Counted from the first letter of the stretch, positions 17,389 through 26,109 are shown. The stretch is 64,000 bases of DNA from Phytohabitans aurantiacus (GCF_027923225.1 NZ_BSDI01000013.1:158228-222227), one strand, 5' to 3'. The notes: a model not told the origin generated them from the sequence alone. Made by a program: numbers and translations.

Positions 17389-17553
17389 ATCCTGGGTGAG
17401 CGCCGCGAGCTGGCCGAGCGTGCGCGCGGTGTAGACCTCGCCCACCCGCTCGGAAAACTCTTCCAGAGTCAGCCGGCCGGCCTCGGCGTGCCGCTGGAGC
17501 GCGGCGACTACCTGTTGCCGGTCGTCGTCGGAGGCTCGCAACTCCACGCTCAC
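17260..17553 (-). CDS. DUF1707 (SHOCT-like) domain membrane protein
   Basis: A 97-aa protein with a DUF1707 domain at about 4-55: LRASDDDRQQVVAALQRHAEAGRLTL is its hallmark, with the typical EEFSERVGEVYTART helix. A single C-terminal membrane helix (about 74-94) follows an Ala/Pro linker. DUF1707 proteins are widespread in actinobacteria and have no firm function. GTG 17553 is used; GTG 17547 is possible. Its 3' end overlaps the MFS gene on the other strand by 129 nt. Confidence 0.85.
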   Translation of the reverse strand: MSVELRASDDDRQQVVAALQRHAEAGRLTLEEFSERVGEVYTARTLGQLAALTQDLPAEPPATAAATASNGRRDLLLIFAIAAVTLILLGVFMAVTR

Positions 17554-17590
17554 GCCCTCAGCGTAGGCGACGCGACACGCCCGGACGGGC

Positions 17591-17674
17591 GCCGATCAAG
17601 GGCATTCGCATGGATCAAGGGCGAATGCACGCGGAAATGAGATCGAACCACGTGCATTCGCCCTTGATCGGCGG
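17591..17674 (+). repeat. Family B palindromic repeat, copy 5
   Basis: Complete unit: leader CCGATCAAGGGCATTCGCAT, then arms GGATCAAGGGCGAATGCACG and CGTGCATTCGCCCTTGATCG around GAGATCGAACC. The inner arms are the most perfect in the window. It lies upstream of the DUF1707 start. Confidence 0.9.
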
Positions 17675-17683
17675 GGAGAGGGC

Positions 17684-17775
17684 GCCGCGGCGGGGCGCGC
17701 GCGGGGCGGGGCGCGGGCGCCGCCGGCGCGCGGGGCGCGGCCGCGCGGGGCGCGACCGCGCGGCGCGGTGGGGTG
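17684..17775. repeat. GC-only low-complexity tract
   Basis: About 90 nt almost entirely of G and C, with irregular GCGGGGCGCG-like repeats, between the family B copy and the ROK stop codon. Similar tracts flank the other family B clusters. Confidence 0.7.
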
Positions 17776-17778
17776 GGG

Positions 17779-18957
17779 TTAGGTTGAGAGGGGGTCGGCT
17801 AGGAGTTGTTCGAAGGCGAGCTCGGCGGCGCCTATCAAGGCGGCGTCTTCGCCCAGCTGGGGGGTTCGGAGGCGGACGCGTTCGCGGGCGGCGGGGAGCG
17901 CCATCGAGTTGAGGCGGCTGCGTACCTGGGCCGCCGCCGCTAGGTACAGCTCGCGGAGCGTACCGCCGAAGATGACCATCTCCGGGTTGAAGACGTTGAC
18001 CAGGTTGGCGACGCCGAAGCCGAGCCAGTCGCCCACCTGGCGTACCGCGGCCTGAGCGCTGGCATCCCCCCGCGAGGCGGCGTCGACGACGGTGAGCATG
18101 CCGGCAGTACGCGTCGAGGGGTCTCGTCCGGCGGCCTTGAGCAGCGCGTACTCGCCGATCTCCGTCTCCCAGCACCCGCGCGAGCCGCAGCTGCACGGCC
18201 GGCCGTTCGGCTGTACGACCATGTGGCCGACCTGCCCGCCCTGGCCGGCGTGGCCGCTGAGTCGCCGGCCACCGACGATGATGCCGGCGTCGACTCCGGC
18301 GTCGCGGTGCAGGTAGATGACGTTGTCGCAGCCGACCGCCGTGCCCCGGGCGTGCTCCGCCAGGGCCGCGACGTCGCCCGCGTTGCCGGCGACGACCGGG
18401 CGCTCCACGCCCAGCTCGGTGGCCAGCGCGGCGGAGAGCGGGGCCGCGATCTGCTCGGTGGTGAAGGTCAGCCGGGGGAGTCCGTCGTCCCGGCGCATCA
18501 TCCGGCACACGGAGACGCCACTGCCGACGTAGAGGGCATCGTCGGGCACCGAGTGGTGCAGTTCCTTGACGAACTCGGCCAGCAGAGGCACGGCGTCGGT
18601 CGCCGCCAGCCCGTGCGGGCGCTCGTCGACGCGCAGGTCGAGCACCTGGCCGCCGAGCCCGACGCGGGCGGCGCGGATCTGGTCGACCTCGATGCTGAAC
18701 GCGTACGCGTAGACCCGCGACGACTCGGGCCGGACGACCAATGAAGGCCGCCCGGCCCGCCCGGTTTCTCGGGGCGCCGCCTCGGTCACCAGGCCCGCGC
18801 CCGCGAGGTCCGCGGTCAGCGCGCCGATGGTGCTGCGGTTCAGTCCCAGCTCCGACGTCAGTTCGGCGCGCGACGTCGGTCCATGGATGTGCACGTACCG
18901 GAGCAGAGCGCCGAGGTTCTGCCGGCGAACCTCCTCTTGACTCGGTCCGATGCGCAT
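17779..18957 (-). CDS. ROK-family transcriptional regulator of the sugar ABC operon
   Basis: A 392-aa NagC/XylR-type regulator. An N-terminal winged helix (about 10-75: SRAELTSELGLNRSTIGALTADL) precedes a ROK sugar-kinase-like domain with the zinc motif CSCGSRGCWE (about residues 255-264). The usual EVGH is QVGH here, which argues for a sugar-sensing regulator rather than a kinase. It is the last gene of the operon, with 3 nt after the permease stop. It presumably represses the operon until its sugar is present. Confidence 0.92.
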   Translation of the reverse strand: MRIGPSQEEVRRQNLGALLRYVHIHGPTSRAELTSELGLNRSTIGALTADLAGAGLVTEAAPRETGRAGRPSLVVRPESSRVYAYAFSIEVDQIRAARVGLGGQVLDLRVDERPHGLAATDAVPLLAEFVKELHHSVPDDALYVGSGVSVCRMMRRDDGLPRLTFTTEQIAAPLSAALATELGVERPVVAGNAGDVAALAEHARGTAVGCDNVIYLHRDAGVDAGIIVGGRRLSGHAGQGGQVGHMVVQPNGRPCSCGSRGCWETEIGEYALLKAAGRDPSTRTAGMLTVVDAASRGDASAQAAVRQVGDWLGFGVANLVNVFNPEMVIFGGTLRELYLAAAAQVRSRLNSMALPAARERVRLRTPQLGEDAALIGAAELAFEQLLADPLST

Positions 18958-18960
18958 CGC

Positions 18961-20217
18961 TTATCGCGTACCGGTTGCCGCCGCTCGGCGCCTGGACAGT
19001 GCGTCGACGCCCGCCGCCAGCAGCAGCACCACGCCGGTGAACACGAACTTCTGGCCGGAGCTGAGCCCCATCAGGCCCATCCCGTTGTCGATGACCGCGA
19101 TCACCGCGCCGCCGAGCAGCGCGTCGAGTACCCGGCCCTTGCCGCCGAAGAGGCTCGTGCCGCCGATGACCGCCGCACCGACCGCGTACAGCAGCACGTT
19201 GCTGCCGCCGGTGTTGGCGTCGACGGAGTTGGCTCGGCTGGCGGCGACGATGCCCCCGATCGCGGCCATGCCGGAGCAGATGACGAACACCGAGATGCGG
19301 ATGCGGTCGACGCTGATGCCCGCCCGGCGGGCCGCTTCACGGTTGCCGCCGACGGCGTAGATGTGCCGGCCGTACGCGGTACGCCGCAGGATGAACGTCC
19401 AGATGATCAGCAGGGCGGCGATGATCGGTACGACGATCGGCACGCCCTTGAGCGAGACCACCACGACGTTGCGGCTGCGCTCCTGGTTGAGCACGAAGAC
19501 CGCGATGCCGAGGATGACGGCCAGCGCCGCGATCCGGCCGACGGCTACCGCGAGCGGCTCGGTGACCAACCCGCGCGCGGCTCGCCGGCGGCGGCTGAGG
19601 AGCACCACGGCGGCGTACCCGGCGATGCCGATGATCGTGAGCACCCAGCCGAGCCACGGGACGATGTTCTTGTTGGCGATCGCGAGGATGACGTCGTCGC
19701 GGATGGAGACGTTCGTGCCGCCCTTGATCAGCAACAGCACGGTGCCCTGGAAGGCGAGGAATCCGGCCAGCGTCACCACGAACGACGGGATGCCGACTTT
19801 CGCCACGAGGAACCCGAGCACCAGGCCGATCACGACACCGGTCACGATCGCGGCGAGGACGGCGAGGTACCAGGGTGCTCCCTGCTCGGCCATGAGCTGG
19901 GCCAGGATGGCGGCGCACACCCCGCTCGCGAAGCCCGCCGAGAGGTCGATCTCGCCGAGCAGCAGTACGAAGATCAGGCCCATCGCGATGATGGTGACCG
20001 CCGCGCCCTGCGTGAAGAGGTTCGCGAAGTTGCCCGCGGAGAAGAAGACCGGCTTCATGATCGCGAAGAACACGCAGAGCACGATCAGACCGAGTACCGC
20101 CGGAAGTGCCCCGAGGTCACCGCCGCCTACCCGGCTCAGATAGTCGCGGATGTGGCTGCCGACCGTCGGTTTGGGTGCCACGGCGACCGGCTCGATGTGA
20201 TGCGCGGTGGTGGTCAT
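18961..20217 (-). CDS. CUT2-family sugar ABC transporter permease (XylH-like)
   Basis: A 418-aa inner-membrane permease with 10 or more hydrophobic helices. It matches the RbsC/XylH class (BPD_transp_2), with the conserved GEIDLSAGFASGVCA region after the third helix and a long loop segment RSRNVVVVSLKGVPIVV as in xylose-type permeases. It overlaps the ATPase gene by 4 nt and is followed by the ROK gene. With the single-domain ATPase it should form a homodimeric channel for a monosaccharide such as xylose or fructose. Confidence 0.92.
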   Translation of the reverse strand: MTTTAHHIEPVAVAPKPTVGSHIRDYLSRVGGGDLGALPAVLGLIVLCVFFAIMKPVFFSAGNFANLFTQGAAVTIIAMGLIFVLLLGEIDLSAGFASGVCAAILAQLMAEQGAPWYLAVLAAIVTGVVIGLVLGFLVAKVGIPSFVVTLAGFLAFQGTVLLLIKGGTNVSIRDDVILAIANKNIVPWLGWVLTIIGIAGYAAVVLLSRRRRAARGLVTEPLAVAVGRIAALAVILGIAVFVLNQERSRNVVVVSLKGVPIVVPIIAALLIIWTFILRRTAYGRHIYAVGGNREAARRAGISVDRIRISVFVICSGMAAIGGIVAASRANSVDANTGGSNVLLYAVGAAVIGGTSLFGGKGRVLDALLGGAVIAVIDNGMGLMGLSSGQKFVFTGVVLLLAAGVDALSRRRAAATGTR

Positions 20218-21032
20218 TGCTCGGCTCCCGGGGTCGTGAGGGTGTCGGCGTACTCGACCCCGTTGTCGATCTTCTCAGCCGCCAGGCCGAGGTCACCGCT
20301 GCGCCCCGCCGTGATCAGCTCGACGACCTGCGCGTGCGTCACGTCGGTGGTCTTGACCTGGGCCACCATCTGGCCGAGGTACAGCGCGGCGATGCGGTCG
20401 GACACCGCGAATACGTCGTTCATGTTGTGCGAGATCAGCACGACGGCGAGGCCCCTGTCGGCCAGCCGCCGGACCAGTTCGAGCACCTGGGCGGTCTGTG
20501 CCACGCCGAGCGCGGCGGTCGGCTCGTCGAGGATCACCACCTTGCTGTTCCACAGCACCGCCTTGGCGATCGCGACGGTCTGCCGCTGCCCGCCGGAGAG
20601 GCTGGAGACGTGCTGGCGCAGCGACTTGACGGTGCGCACCGAGAGGCCGGCCAGCGTCTCCGCCGCCATCTGCTCCATGGTGGGCTCGTCGAGCACCAGG
20701 CCGGAGCGCCGCTCGCGCCCGAGGAACATGTTCTGGACGATGTCGAGGTTGTCGCACAGCGCCAGATCCTGGTACACGACCTCGATGCCCAGGCCGGCCG
20801 CGTCACGCGGGCCGTGGATGGTCACCGGCTGGCCGTCGAAGAGGAACTCGCCCGCGTCGATCGGGTAGATCCCGCTGATGCACTTGACGAGTGTGGACTT
20901 GCCGGCGCCGTTGTCGCCGACCAGCGCGGTCACCTCGCCGGGCGTGACGGTGAGGTCGACATCTTTCAGGACCTGGACGGGACCGAAGCGCTTGTCGATC
21001 CCGCGCGCCTCCAGCAGTGGGGTGACGGACAC
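20214..21032 (-). CDS. CUT2-type sugar ABC transporter ATPase, single nucleotide-binding domain
   Basis: A 272-aa ATPase with Walker A GDNGAGKSTLVK (about 39-50), signature LSGGQRQTVAIA and Walker B VVILDEPTAALG. Most CUT2 ATPases are about 500 aa with two fused domains. This one has one domain, as in the FrcA class, so two copies should pair. It sits between the binding protein (73-nt gap) and the permease (4-nt overlap). Confidence 0.93.
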   Translation of the reverse strand: MSVTPLLEARGIDKRFGPVQVLKDVDLTVTPGEVTALVGDNGAGKSTLVKCISGIYPIDAGEFLFDGQPVTIHGPRDAAGLGIEVVYQDLALCDNLDIVQNMFLGRERRSGLVLDEPTMEQMAAETLAGLSVRTVKSLRQHVSSLSGGQRQTVAIAKAVLWNSKVVILDEPTAALGVAQTAQVLELVRRLADRGLAVVLISHNMNDVFAVSDRIAALYLGQMVAQVKTTDVTHAQVVELITAGRSGDLGLAAEKIDNGVEYADTLTTPGAEQ

Positions 21033-21105
21033 GAGTGCTCTCCTTCGCCATGTGCGCCTGGGCGCCGCCCGGCGGTTGGGCCGGGCGGCGCACCGTGGCG
21101 TCTTT

Positions 21106-22209
21106 CTAGCTGACGCCCGCCTGCGTGCACAGGGTGGCGAAGTTGCCGGTGCACAGTTCGGCCTTTGTCACGAAGCCGTCGGCGACGACGTCCTTGACGG
21201 TCTCCTTGGTGATCGCCTTGGGCGTGAGCAGCACGGAGGGCACGTCGCGGTTGCCGTCGGGGTCCTTGACGGTCTGCGTGGTGTCCTTCTTCTCGCCCTT
21301 GGCGAGCCCGATCGCCAGGTCGGCGGCCGCGTCGGCCTCCTGCTTGATCGCCTTGTAGACGGTCATGCACTGGTCACCGGCGAGGATGTTCTGCAGGCCC
21401 TGGACGGTGGCGTCCTGGCCGGTCACCGGCACCTTGCCGTTGAGGTTGTTCTTCTTCAGCACGGAGATGACCGCGTTGCCGAGGCCGTCGTTCGCCGCGA
21501 GCACGCCGTCGATCTTGCCGCTCTTCTCGGTCAGCATCTGCTCGAAGATCGTGCCGGCCTGGGCGTTGTCCCAGTCGGGCACCCACTGGTCCGGACCCTG
21601 TACGTAGTCGCCCGAGGTGTACTTGGGCTTGAGTACCGAGTCGTAGCCCTCCTTGAAGAGGGTGGCGTTGTTGTCGGTCTGCGAGCCGTTGAGCTCGGCG
21701 ACGACCGGCTTCTGCTTGTTCATGGTGGTGAGGCACTGCACGAGGCCCTCACCCTGGAGCTTGCCGACCGCCACGTTGTCGAAGCTGACGTAGTACTGGG
21801 CGGAGCCACCCAGGGTCAGCCGGTCGTAGTCGATCGTGGCGACGCCCTGCGACTTCGCCTTGTCGAGCACCGCCTTGCCGGTACCGGAGTCCAGGTTCAC
21901 GATCATCAGGACGTTGACGCCGCTGGTGATCATCTGGTCGGCGATGGTCTGGAACTGGGTCTTGTCGCCCTGCGCGTTCTGGATGTCGTACTGCACGCCG
22001 GCGGCCTTGAACGCCTCTTCGAGGTACTTCCGGTCGGCCGTCTCCCAACGGGCAGACGAGGCGCTGTCGGGCAGGATGACGCCGATCTTCGCCGTCTTGG
22101 TGTCCGTGCCGCTTCCGCTGTCACCGCTTCCCGAGTCGTCGCCGCAGGCGGCGAGGGTGCCGGTGATCATCAGGCCAGCGGCGGCGATGGAGAGGATCCC
22201 TTTGCGCAT
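21106..22209 (-). CDS. Sugar ABC transporter substrate-binding lipoprotein (XylF-like)
   Basis: A 367-aa binding protein. It has a lipoprotein signal with lipobox LAAC (Cys22), then a periplasmic-binding type-1 fold starting KIGVILPDSASSARWE, the pattern of XylF/ChvE-type monosaccharide receptors. ATG 22209 is chosen because AAAGGA lies 8-9 nt upstream and the signal peptide starts there; the open frame extends to 22359 without a signal. It is the first gene of the operon with the ATPase, permease and ROK regulator. Xylose is plausible but unproved. Confidence 0.93.
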   Translation of the reverse strand: MRKGILSIAAAGLMITGTLAACGDDSGSGDSGSGTDTKTAKIGVILPDSASSARWETADRKYLEEAFKAAGVQYDIQNAQGDKTQFQTIADQMITSGVNVLMIVNLDSGTGKAVLDKAKSQGVATIDYDRLTLGGSAQYYVSFDNVAVGKLQGEGLVQCLTTMNKQKPVVAELNGSQTDNNATLFKEGYDSVLKPKYTSGDYVQGPDQWVPDWDNAQAGTIFEQMLTEKSGKIDGVLAANDGLGNAVISVLKKNNLNGKVPVTGQDATVQGLQNILAGDQCMTVYKAIKQEADAAADLAIGLAKGEKKDTTQTVKDPDGNRDVPSVLLTPKAITKETVKDVVADGFVTKAELCTGNFATLCTQAGVS

Positions 22210-22320
22210 CGCTCGGGTCCTTTCGATGGTGGGGTCAAAGGTGGGTGTCAGGTTGTTTTGTTGTGCCCGGCAACGTATTGCGGGCGGATGCGTCCGCACA
22301 AGGGCATCGAAGCCGCGAGT

Positions 22321-22339
22321 TTGTTGGCGGCGATAACAA
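22321..22339. promoter_or_regulatory. Candidate ROK operator upstream of the sugar operon
   Basis: TTGTT and AACAA flank a 9-nt GC-rich centre in the only AT-rich part of the 222-nt gap before the sugar operon. ROK regulators often bind such TTTGTT-like inverted repeats. No footprint is implied. Confidence 0.35.
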
Positions 22340-22431
22340 TTCTGCAACGTGATCGACATCTAACCGTCCGTCGCGCCAATTCCCTCGATCTAGGACATTA
22401 ATCCCGATCGCGGGCGAAGATGTGCGGAAAG

Positions 22432-22908
22432 TTAAAGCGCGATCGTTGCCACGGTCGCGCCGGTGAGGCGGACCAGGTCGGCGGGCGCCAAGCGCACCTG
22501 CAGGCCACGGCGGCCCGCGGAGACGTACACCGCGTCGAGGCTCTCCGCCGACGCGTCGATGACGGTGCGAAGACGCTTGCGCTGGCCGAGCGGGCTGATG
22601 CCGCCGCGCACGTACCCGGTGGTGCGCTCGGCCACCGCACGGTCGGCCATGGTCGCCCGCTTGCCACCCGCGGCAGCCGCGAGCGCCTTCAGGTCCAGGT
22701 CGCCGGTGACCGGTACGACGGCGACGGTCAGGGCGCCGTCGACCTCGGTGACAAGGGTCTTGAAGACCTGCTCGGCGGGGACGCCCAGCGCGGCCGCCAC
22801 CTCCGCGCCGTAGTTGGGGGAGTCGGGAGACACCGTGTACGGGTGGGTCGTGTGCGCCACCTTCTGCTTCGTCAGGAGCGACGTCGCCGGGGTTCCCTGC
22901 CCTGCCAT
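22432..22908 (-). CDS. ybaK: Cys-tRNA(Pro) deacylase, YbaK/EbsC type
   Basis: Small 158-aa editing enzyme that hydrolyses misacylated Cys-tRNA(Pro). The TPATSLLTKQKVAHTTHPY opening, the FKTLVTEVDG strand with the conserved lysine, and the GYVRGGISPLGQRKRLRTVID segment are YbaK features. It overlaps the 3' end of the upstream epimerase gene by 37 nt, so the two are co-transcribed although their functions are unrelated. Confidence 0.93.
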   Translation of the reverse strand: MAGQGTPATSLLTKQKVAHTTHPYTVSPDSPNYGAEVAAALGVPAEQVFKTLVTEVDGALTVAVVPVTGDLDLKALAAAAGGKRATMADRAVAERTTGYVRGGISPLGQRKRLRTVIDASAESLDAVYVSAGRRGLQVRLAPADLVRLTGATVATIAL

Positions 22909-24098
22909 GCCCTGACCCTACGGCGCGGGCGGGTACGGGGAAGACGCGGAGACAGGTGTCCCGGAAAGGAGCCCACCGGCGGGCCCTCCCCGAACAGGTG
23001 CAGCAGTGCGGCGACCGCTCGCTCGGCGGCCCGGCCATCGCCGTACGGGGACACCGCCCGCGCCATCCGTGCGTGCTCCCCGTCGTCGTGCAGCAGTTTC
23101 CGGGTCTCCGCCACGATGCGTTCCCGATCGGTCCCGACGAGCCGCGCGGTGCCCGCCGCCACCCCCTCGGGCCGCTCGGTGGTGTCGCGCATGACCAGTA
23201 CCGGCTTGCCGAGGCTCGGCGCCTCCTCCTGTATGCCGCCCGAGTCGGTCAGCACCAGGTGGCTCCGGTTCATCAGGCGGCAGAAGTCGGCGTACCCGAT
23301 CGGGTCGGTGAGGTGCACGTTCGGCAGTCCGTCGAGCGCCGGCAGGAGAGCCGCGCGCACGACCGGGTTGCAGTGTGCCGGCAGTACGAGCAGGACGTCC
23401 GGTTCGGCGGCTGCGATTTCCGCGAGCGCGGCGGCCACCTCGCGCATCGGGGCGCCCCACGACTCGCGGCGGTGCGCGGTCACGAGCACCACGCGGCGCG
23501 GGTCGCGGTCGAGTGCCGCGAGCCGCGCGTCCTGGTACCGGGTCGCGTGCCGCACCGTCCACTGCAGAGCGTCGATCACCGTGTTGCCAGTGACCACGAC
23601 GCTGTCACCGCTGGCGCCCTCGCCGAGCAGGTTTCGGGCGGCGAGCGGCGTGGGTGCCAGGCGCAGCGCCGCGAGTTGGTCGATGACGCGCCGGTTGCCC
23701 TCTTCCGGGTACGGCGAGTCGATGGTGTTGGTGCGCAGTCCCGCCTCCAGGTGCACGACCGGGGTGCGGTGGTAGAAGGCGGCGAGCGCCCCCGCGAACG
23801 CGCTCGTGGCACCGCCCTGTACCAGCACGGCATCCGGCTCGCGGACGTCCAATATGGACTCCAGTCCCGCCAGCGCGAGCACGGTGATCTCGGTGAGGCT
23901 GGCGCCGTGCCGCATCACGCCCAGGTCGGCGACCGGGTTGATGTCGAAGTGGTCCAGCACCTGATCGAGCATGAAACGGTGCTGCGCGGTGCTCACCGGC
24001 AGGCAGTGGATGCGCGGATCACCGGCCAGCCGTTGGATCAGTGGCGCGACCTTGATCGCCTCGGGGCGGGTACCGAAGATGACCATCACGGAGTGCAT
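22872..24098 (-). CDS. wecB: UDP-N-acetylglucosamine 2-epimerase, non-hydrolysing
   Basis: Interconverts UDP-GlcNAc and UDP-ManNAc, a precursor for wall teichoic acid or capsule sugars. The 408-aa protein has FGTRPEAIKVAPL at the start, HVEAGLRT mid-protein and DSGGIQEEAPSLGKPVL followed by RDTTERPEG. All are family signatures. ATG 24098 matches the family N-terminus; an upstream in-frame start at 24134 adds residues not expected there. The C-terminal 40 residues are basic and overlap the ybaK start by 37 nt. A UDP-ManNAc dehydrogenase is not in the window. Confidence 0.94.
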   Translation of the reverse strand: MHSVMVIFGTRPEAIKVAPLIQRLAGDPRIHCLPVSTAQHRFMLDQVLDHFDINPVADLGVMRHGASLTEITVLALAGLESILDVREPDAVLVQGGATSAFAGALAAFYHRTPVVHLEAGLRTNTIDSPYPEEGNRRVIDQLAALRLAPTPLAARNLLGEGASGDSVVVTGNTVIDALQWTVRHATRYQDARLAALDRDPRRVVLVTAHRRESWGAPMREVAAALAEIAAAEPDVLLVLPAHCNPVVRAALLPALDGLPNVHLTDPIGYADFCRLMNRSHLVLTDSGGIQEEAPSLGKPVLVMRDTTERPEGVAAGTARLVGTDRERIVAETRKLLHDDGEHARMARAVSPYGDGRAAERAVAALLHLFGEGPPVGSFPGHLSPRLPRTRPRRRVRAWQGREPRRRRS

Positions 24099-24164
24099 AG
24101 GCTTACCCCATTTCAGGGGATTTGCGTATAACAACCGAAAGTTTATGATCCGTGACGCTCTGTG

Positions 24165-25319
24165 TCAGTCGGGCGTACAGACCAGAGAGGTCGGGCGCCC
24201 GGCCACCCGGGTCAGGACGACCGTCGCCGAATTGGGCCCGGTCAGCCGCAGGTCGCGGCGAAGCTGCTCGGGATCGAGGGCGGAGCCGCGTTTGAGGATC
24301 TCGAGCCGGCCGACGCCGCGATCGCGCAGCAGGGCCCGCAACCGCTTGAGCGAGAACGGCACCTCGTCCTGTACCGCCAGCCGCCGCGCGTATGGGGTGT
24401 CGATCGCGGTGTCGGTGTACACGTACGCGATGTCCGGATCGGCGAGCGTGCCGTCCACTGTGGAGGCGAACTCGGCCACCAGATGGGAGCGCACCACCGC
24501 CCCGTCCGGGTCGTACAGGTACCGGCGCACCGGCCCGACCGGTGCCCGCTCGTCACCGGTACCGGTGAGCACGGCACCGGAAGGCAGGAGGGTGGCCCGG
24601 CGGGGCACCTCGGCGAGCGGGCCGCACCAGAAGGCCGCCTCGACCACCTCACCAGCGACGCTGACCCATTCCGCCTCGGCGCCGGGCGGCACGAGCGAGT
24701 GGTCGATGCCGGGCGCCAGCTTGAGCACCACGTGCGGCACGCGCCCGGGCAGGGCGGCCACGAAGTCCCAGGGCGGCGAGTAGGCGGCCGGGTCGAACAC
24801 GCGGCGGCCACCCTTGCGCCGGGCCGGGTCGCAGAACACCGCGTCGAAGCCGGTCAGGTCGACGGACGTCGCGTCGGCGCAGGTCACCGTCAGGTCGGCG
24901 AGCTCAAGAGCGGCGGCGTTGGCGGCGGCCACGCCCGCGGTGCCGGGGTCGGCTTCCACGGCGTACACCTTGATGCCGGCACGGGCGGCGGCGATCGCGT
25001 CCGCGCCGATGCCGCAACCGAGGTCCGCGAGGGTGCGCACCCCGGCGGCGCGCAACCGCGCCGCGCGGCGCCCGGAGACGATGGCGCGCGTGGCCTGTTC
25101 GAGGCCCGCGCGGGTGAAGAACATGCGCGCGGCGTCGGCGCCGAACTTGCCGGTCGCGCGGTGGCGCAACTCGGCCTGGGTGAGCGCGGCGGAGGCCAGG
25201 TCGGCGGGCACGCCGCGAGTGCGGAGCGTGGCCGCCGCCGCCAGTGGGTCGCCGCCGGCCAGCTCCGCCGCCGTCGCGAGCGCCCTTTCCCCTTCGGGGG
25301 TACGGAGCGCGTCGATCAC
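24165..25319 (-). CDS. SAM-dependent methyltransferase with THUMP-like C-terminal domain
   Basis: A 384-aa class I methyltransferase. The SAM-binding glycine loop is LADLGCGIGADAIAAARAG (near residue 98), followed by an acidic VEADP strand end and a catalytic-loop-like CDPARR. The C-terminal ~100 residues resemble the THUMP-like domain found with such enzymes. An RNA base substrate is possible. GTG 25319 directly abuts the TAG stop of the upstream DUF1918 gene, so they form a two-gene operon. Confidence 0.87.
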   Translation of the reverse strand: MIDALRTPEGERALATAAELAGGDPLAAAATLRTRGVPADLASAALTQAELRHRATGKFGADAARMFFTRAGLEQATRAIVSGRRAARLRAAGVRTLADLGCGIGADAIAAARAGIKVYAVEADPGTAGVAAANAAALELADLTVTCADATSVDLTGFDAVFCDPARRKGGRRVFDPAAYSPPWDFVAALPGRVPHVVLKLAPGIDHSLVPPGAEAEWVSVAGEVVEAAFWCGPLAEVPRRATLLPSGAVLTGTGDERAPVGPVRRYLYDPDGAVVRSHLVAEFASTVDGTLADPDIAYVYTDTAIDTPYARRLAVQDEVPFSLKRLRALLRDRGVGRLEILKRGSALDPEQLRRDLRLTGPNSATVVLTRVAGRPTSLVCTPD

Positions 25320-25511
25320 CTATTGAGTCTGGCTGTGCTCGATCACGCTGTCGGGACCGGGGTACACCAGACTCTCGTGTCCGTCCGGGAACCGGACGAG
25401 GTAGGGCGGATGCCCCTCGGCGCCACGCACCTCGACGATCTCGGCGATCCGGTCGTGGGCGCCAACCGTGTTGCTGTGCACGTGCAAGCGGTCTCCGACT
25501 GTGGCGTGCAT
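25320..25511 (-). CDS. DUF1918 domain protein
   Basis: A 63-aa single-domain protein starting MHATVGDRLHVHSNTVG. The GDRLHV...GA.DRIAEIVEVRG..G.PPYLVRF.DGHESLVYPGPD pattern is DUF1918, an SH3-like small fold common in actinobacteria and of unknown role. ATG 25511 is chosen by family length and a GCGGAGG-type Shine-Dalgarno 7 nt upstream. It abuts the methyltransferase start and is divergent from groES across the CIRCE region. Confidence 0.88.
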   Translation of the reverse strand: MHATVGDRLHVHSNTVGAHDRIAEIVEVRGAEGHPPYLVRFPDGHESLVYPGPDSVIEHSQTQ

Positions 25512-25595
25512 GTCTTCGCCTCCGCGGTTGGGCGGGCAGGTGCTTCCCCTGACAATGCCGTAAATCACCCCGCGCCGCCATCGGATCGTGTCGTG

Positions 25596-25622
25596 CTGGC
25601 ACTCTCCTTGACGGAGTGCTAG
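25596..25622. promoter_or_regulatory. CIRCE element 1 (HrcA operator) of groES-groEL
   Basis: CTGGCACTC, nine bases, GAGTGCTAG. This matches the TTAGCACTC-N9-GAGTGCTAA consensus with two changes in the left arm and one in the right. It covers the -35 of the groES promoter. Confidence 0.9.
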
Positions 25623-25636
25623 CAGCCGGCATAACC
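25608..25636 (+). promoter_or_regulatory. Predicted groES promoter
   Basis: TTGACG at 25608-25613 and ATAACC at 25631-25636 are 17 nt apart. The -35 lies inside CIRCE 1 and transcription would begin just before or in CIRCE 2, consistent with HrcA repression. Confidence 0.65.
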
Positions 25637-25641
25637 TTCGG

Positions 25642-25668
25642 TTAGCACTCTCGTGTCGAGGGTGCTAG
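25642..25668. promoter_or_regulatory. CIRCE element 2 (HrcA operator) of groES-groEL
   Basis: TTAGCACTC, nine bases, GGGTGCTAG. The left arm is a perfect consensus arm; the right has two changes. Tandem CIRCE sites before groES are known in actinobacteria. Confidence 0.9.
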
Positions 25669-25785
25669 CTTTCGGGCACGCCGGCACCCGCGACGACGGC
25701 ATCGCCCGGTGGCATGAGGCAGCGATTGACGCTGGCTGAAATGAATATGGCCGGCAACCAACAAGTACCCCAGGAGGGTATGCCC

Positions 25786-26094
25786 GTGACTACCGCGACC
25801 AAGGTTGCGATCAAGCCGCTCGAGGACCGCATTCTGGTCCAGGCGAACGAGGCTGAGACCACCACGGCGTCGGGCATCGTGATCCCCGACACCGCCAAGG
25901 AGAAGCCGCAGGAGGGCACCGTCCTCGCTGTCGGCCCGGGCCGTATCGACGACAAGGGCAACCGCATCCCGGTTGACGTCAGCGTCGGCGACACGGTTAT
26001 TTACTCGAAGTACGGCGGCACCGAGGTCAAGTACGCCGGCGAGGAGTACCTGGTGCTCTCCGCCCGCGACGTCCTCGCGGTCATCGAGAAGTGA
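25786..26094 (+). CDS. groES: Co-chaperonin GroES
   Basis: Heptameric lid of the GroEL chamber. With GTG 25786 the protein has 102 aa and begins MTTATKVAIKPLEDRIL. The mobile loop (ETTTASGIVIPD) and C-terminal VKYAGEEYLVLSARDVLAVIEK region are typical. AGGAGG at 25772-25777 is 8 nt from GTG 25786 but only 2 nt from the often-annotated ATG 25780, so the GTG is preferred. It is controlled by two CIRCE sites and followed by groEL. Confidence 0.97.
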   Translation: MTTATKVAIKPLEDRILVQANEAETTTASGIVIPDTAKEKPQEGTVLAVGPGRIDDKGNRIPVDVSVGDTVIYSKYGGTEVKYAGEEYLVLSARDVLAVIEK

Positions 26095-26109
26095 CTGACT
26101 GAACGCTGA

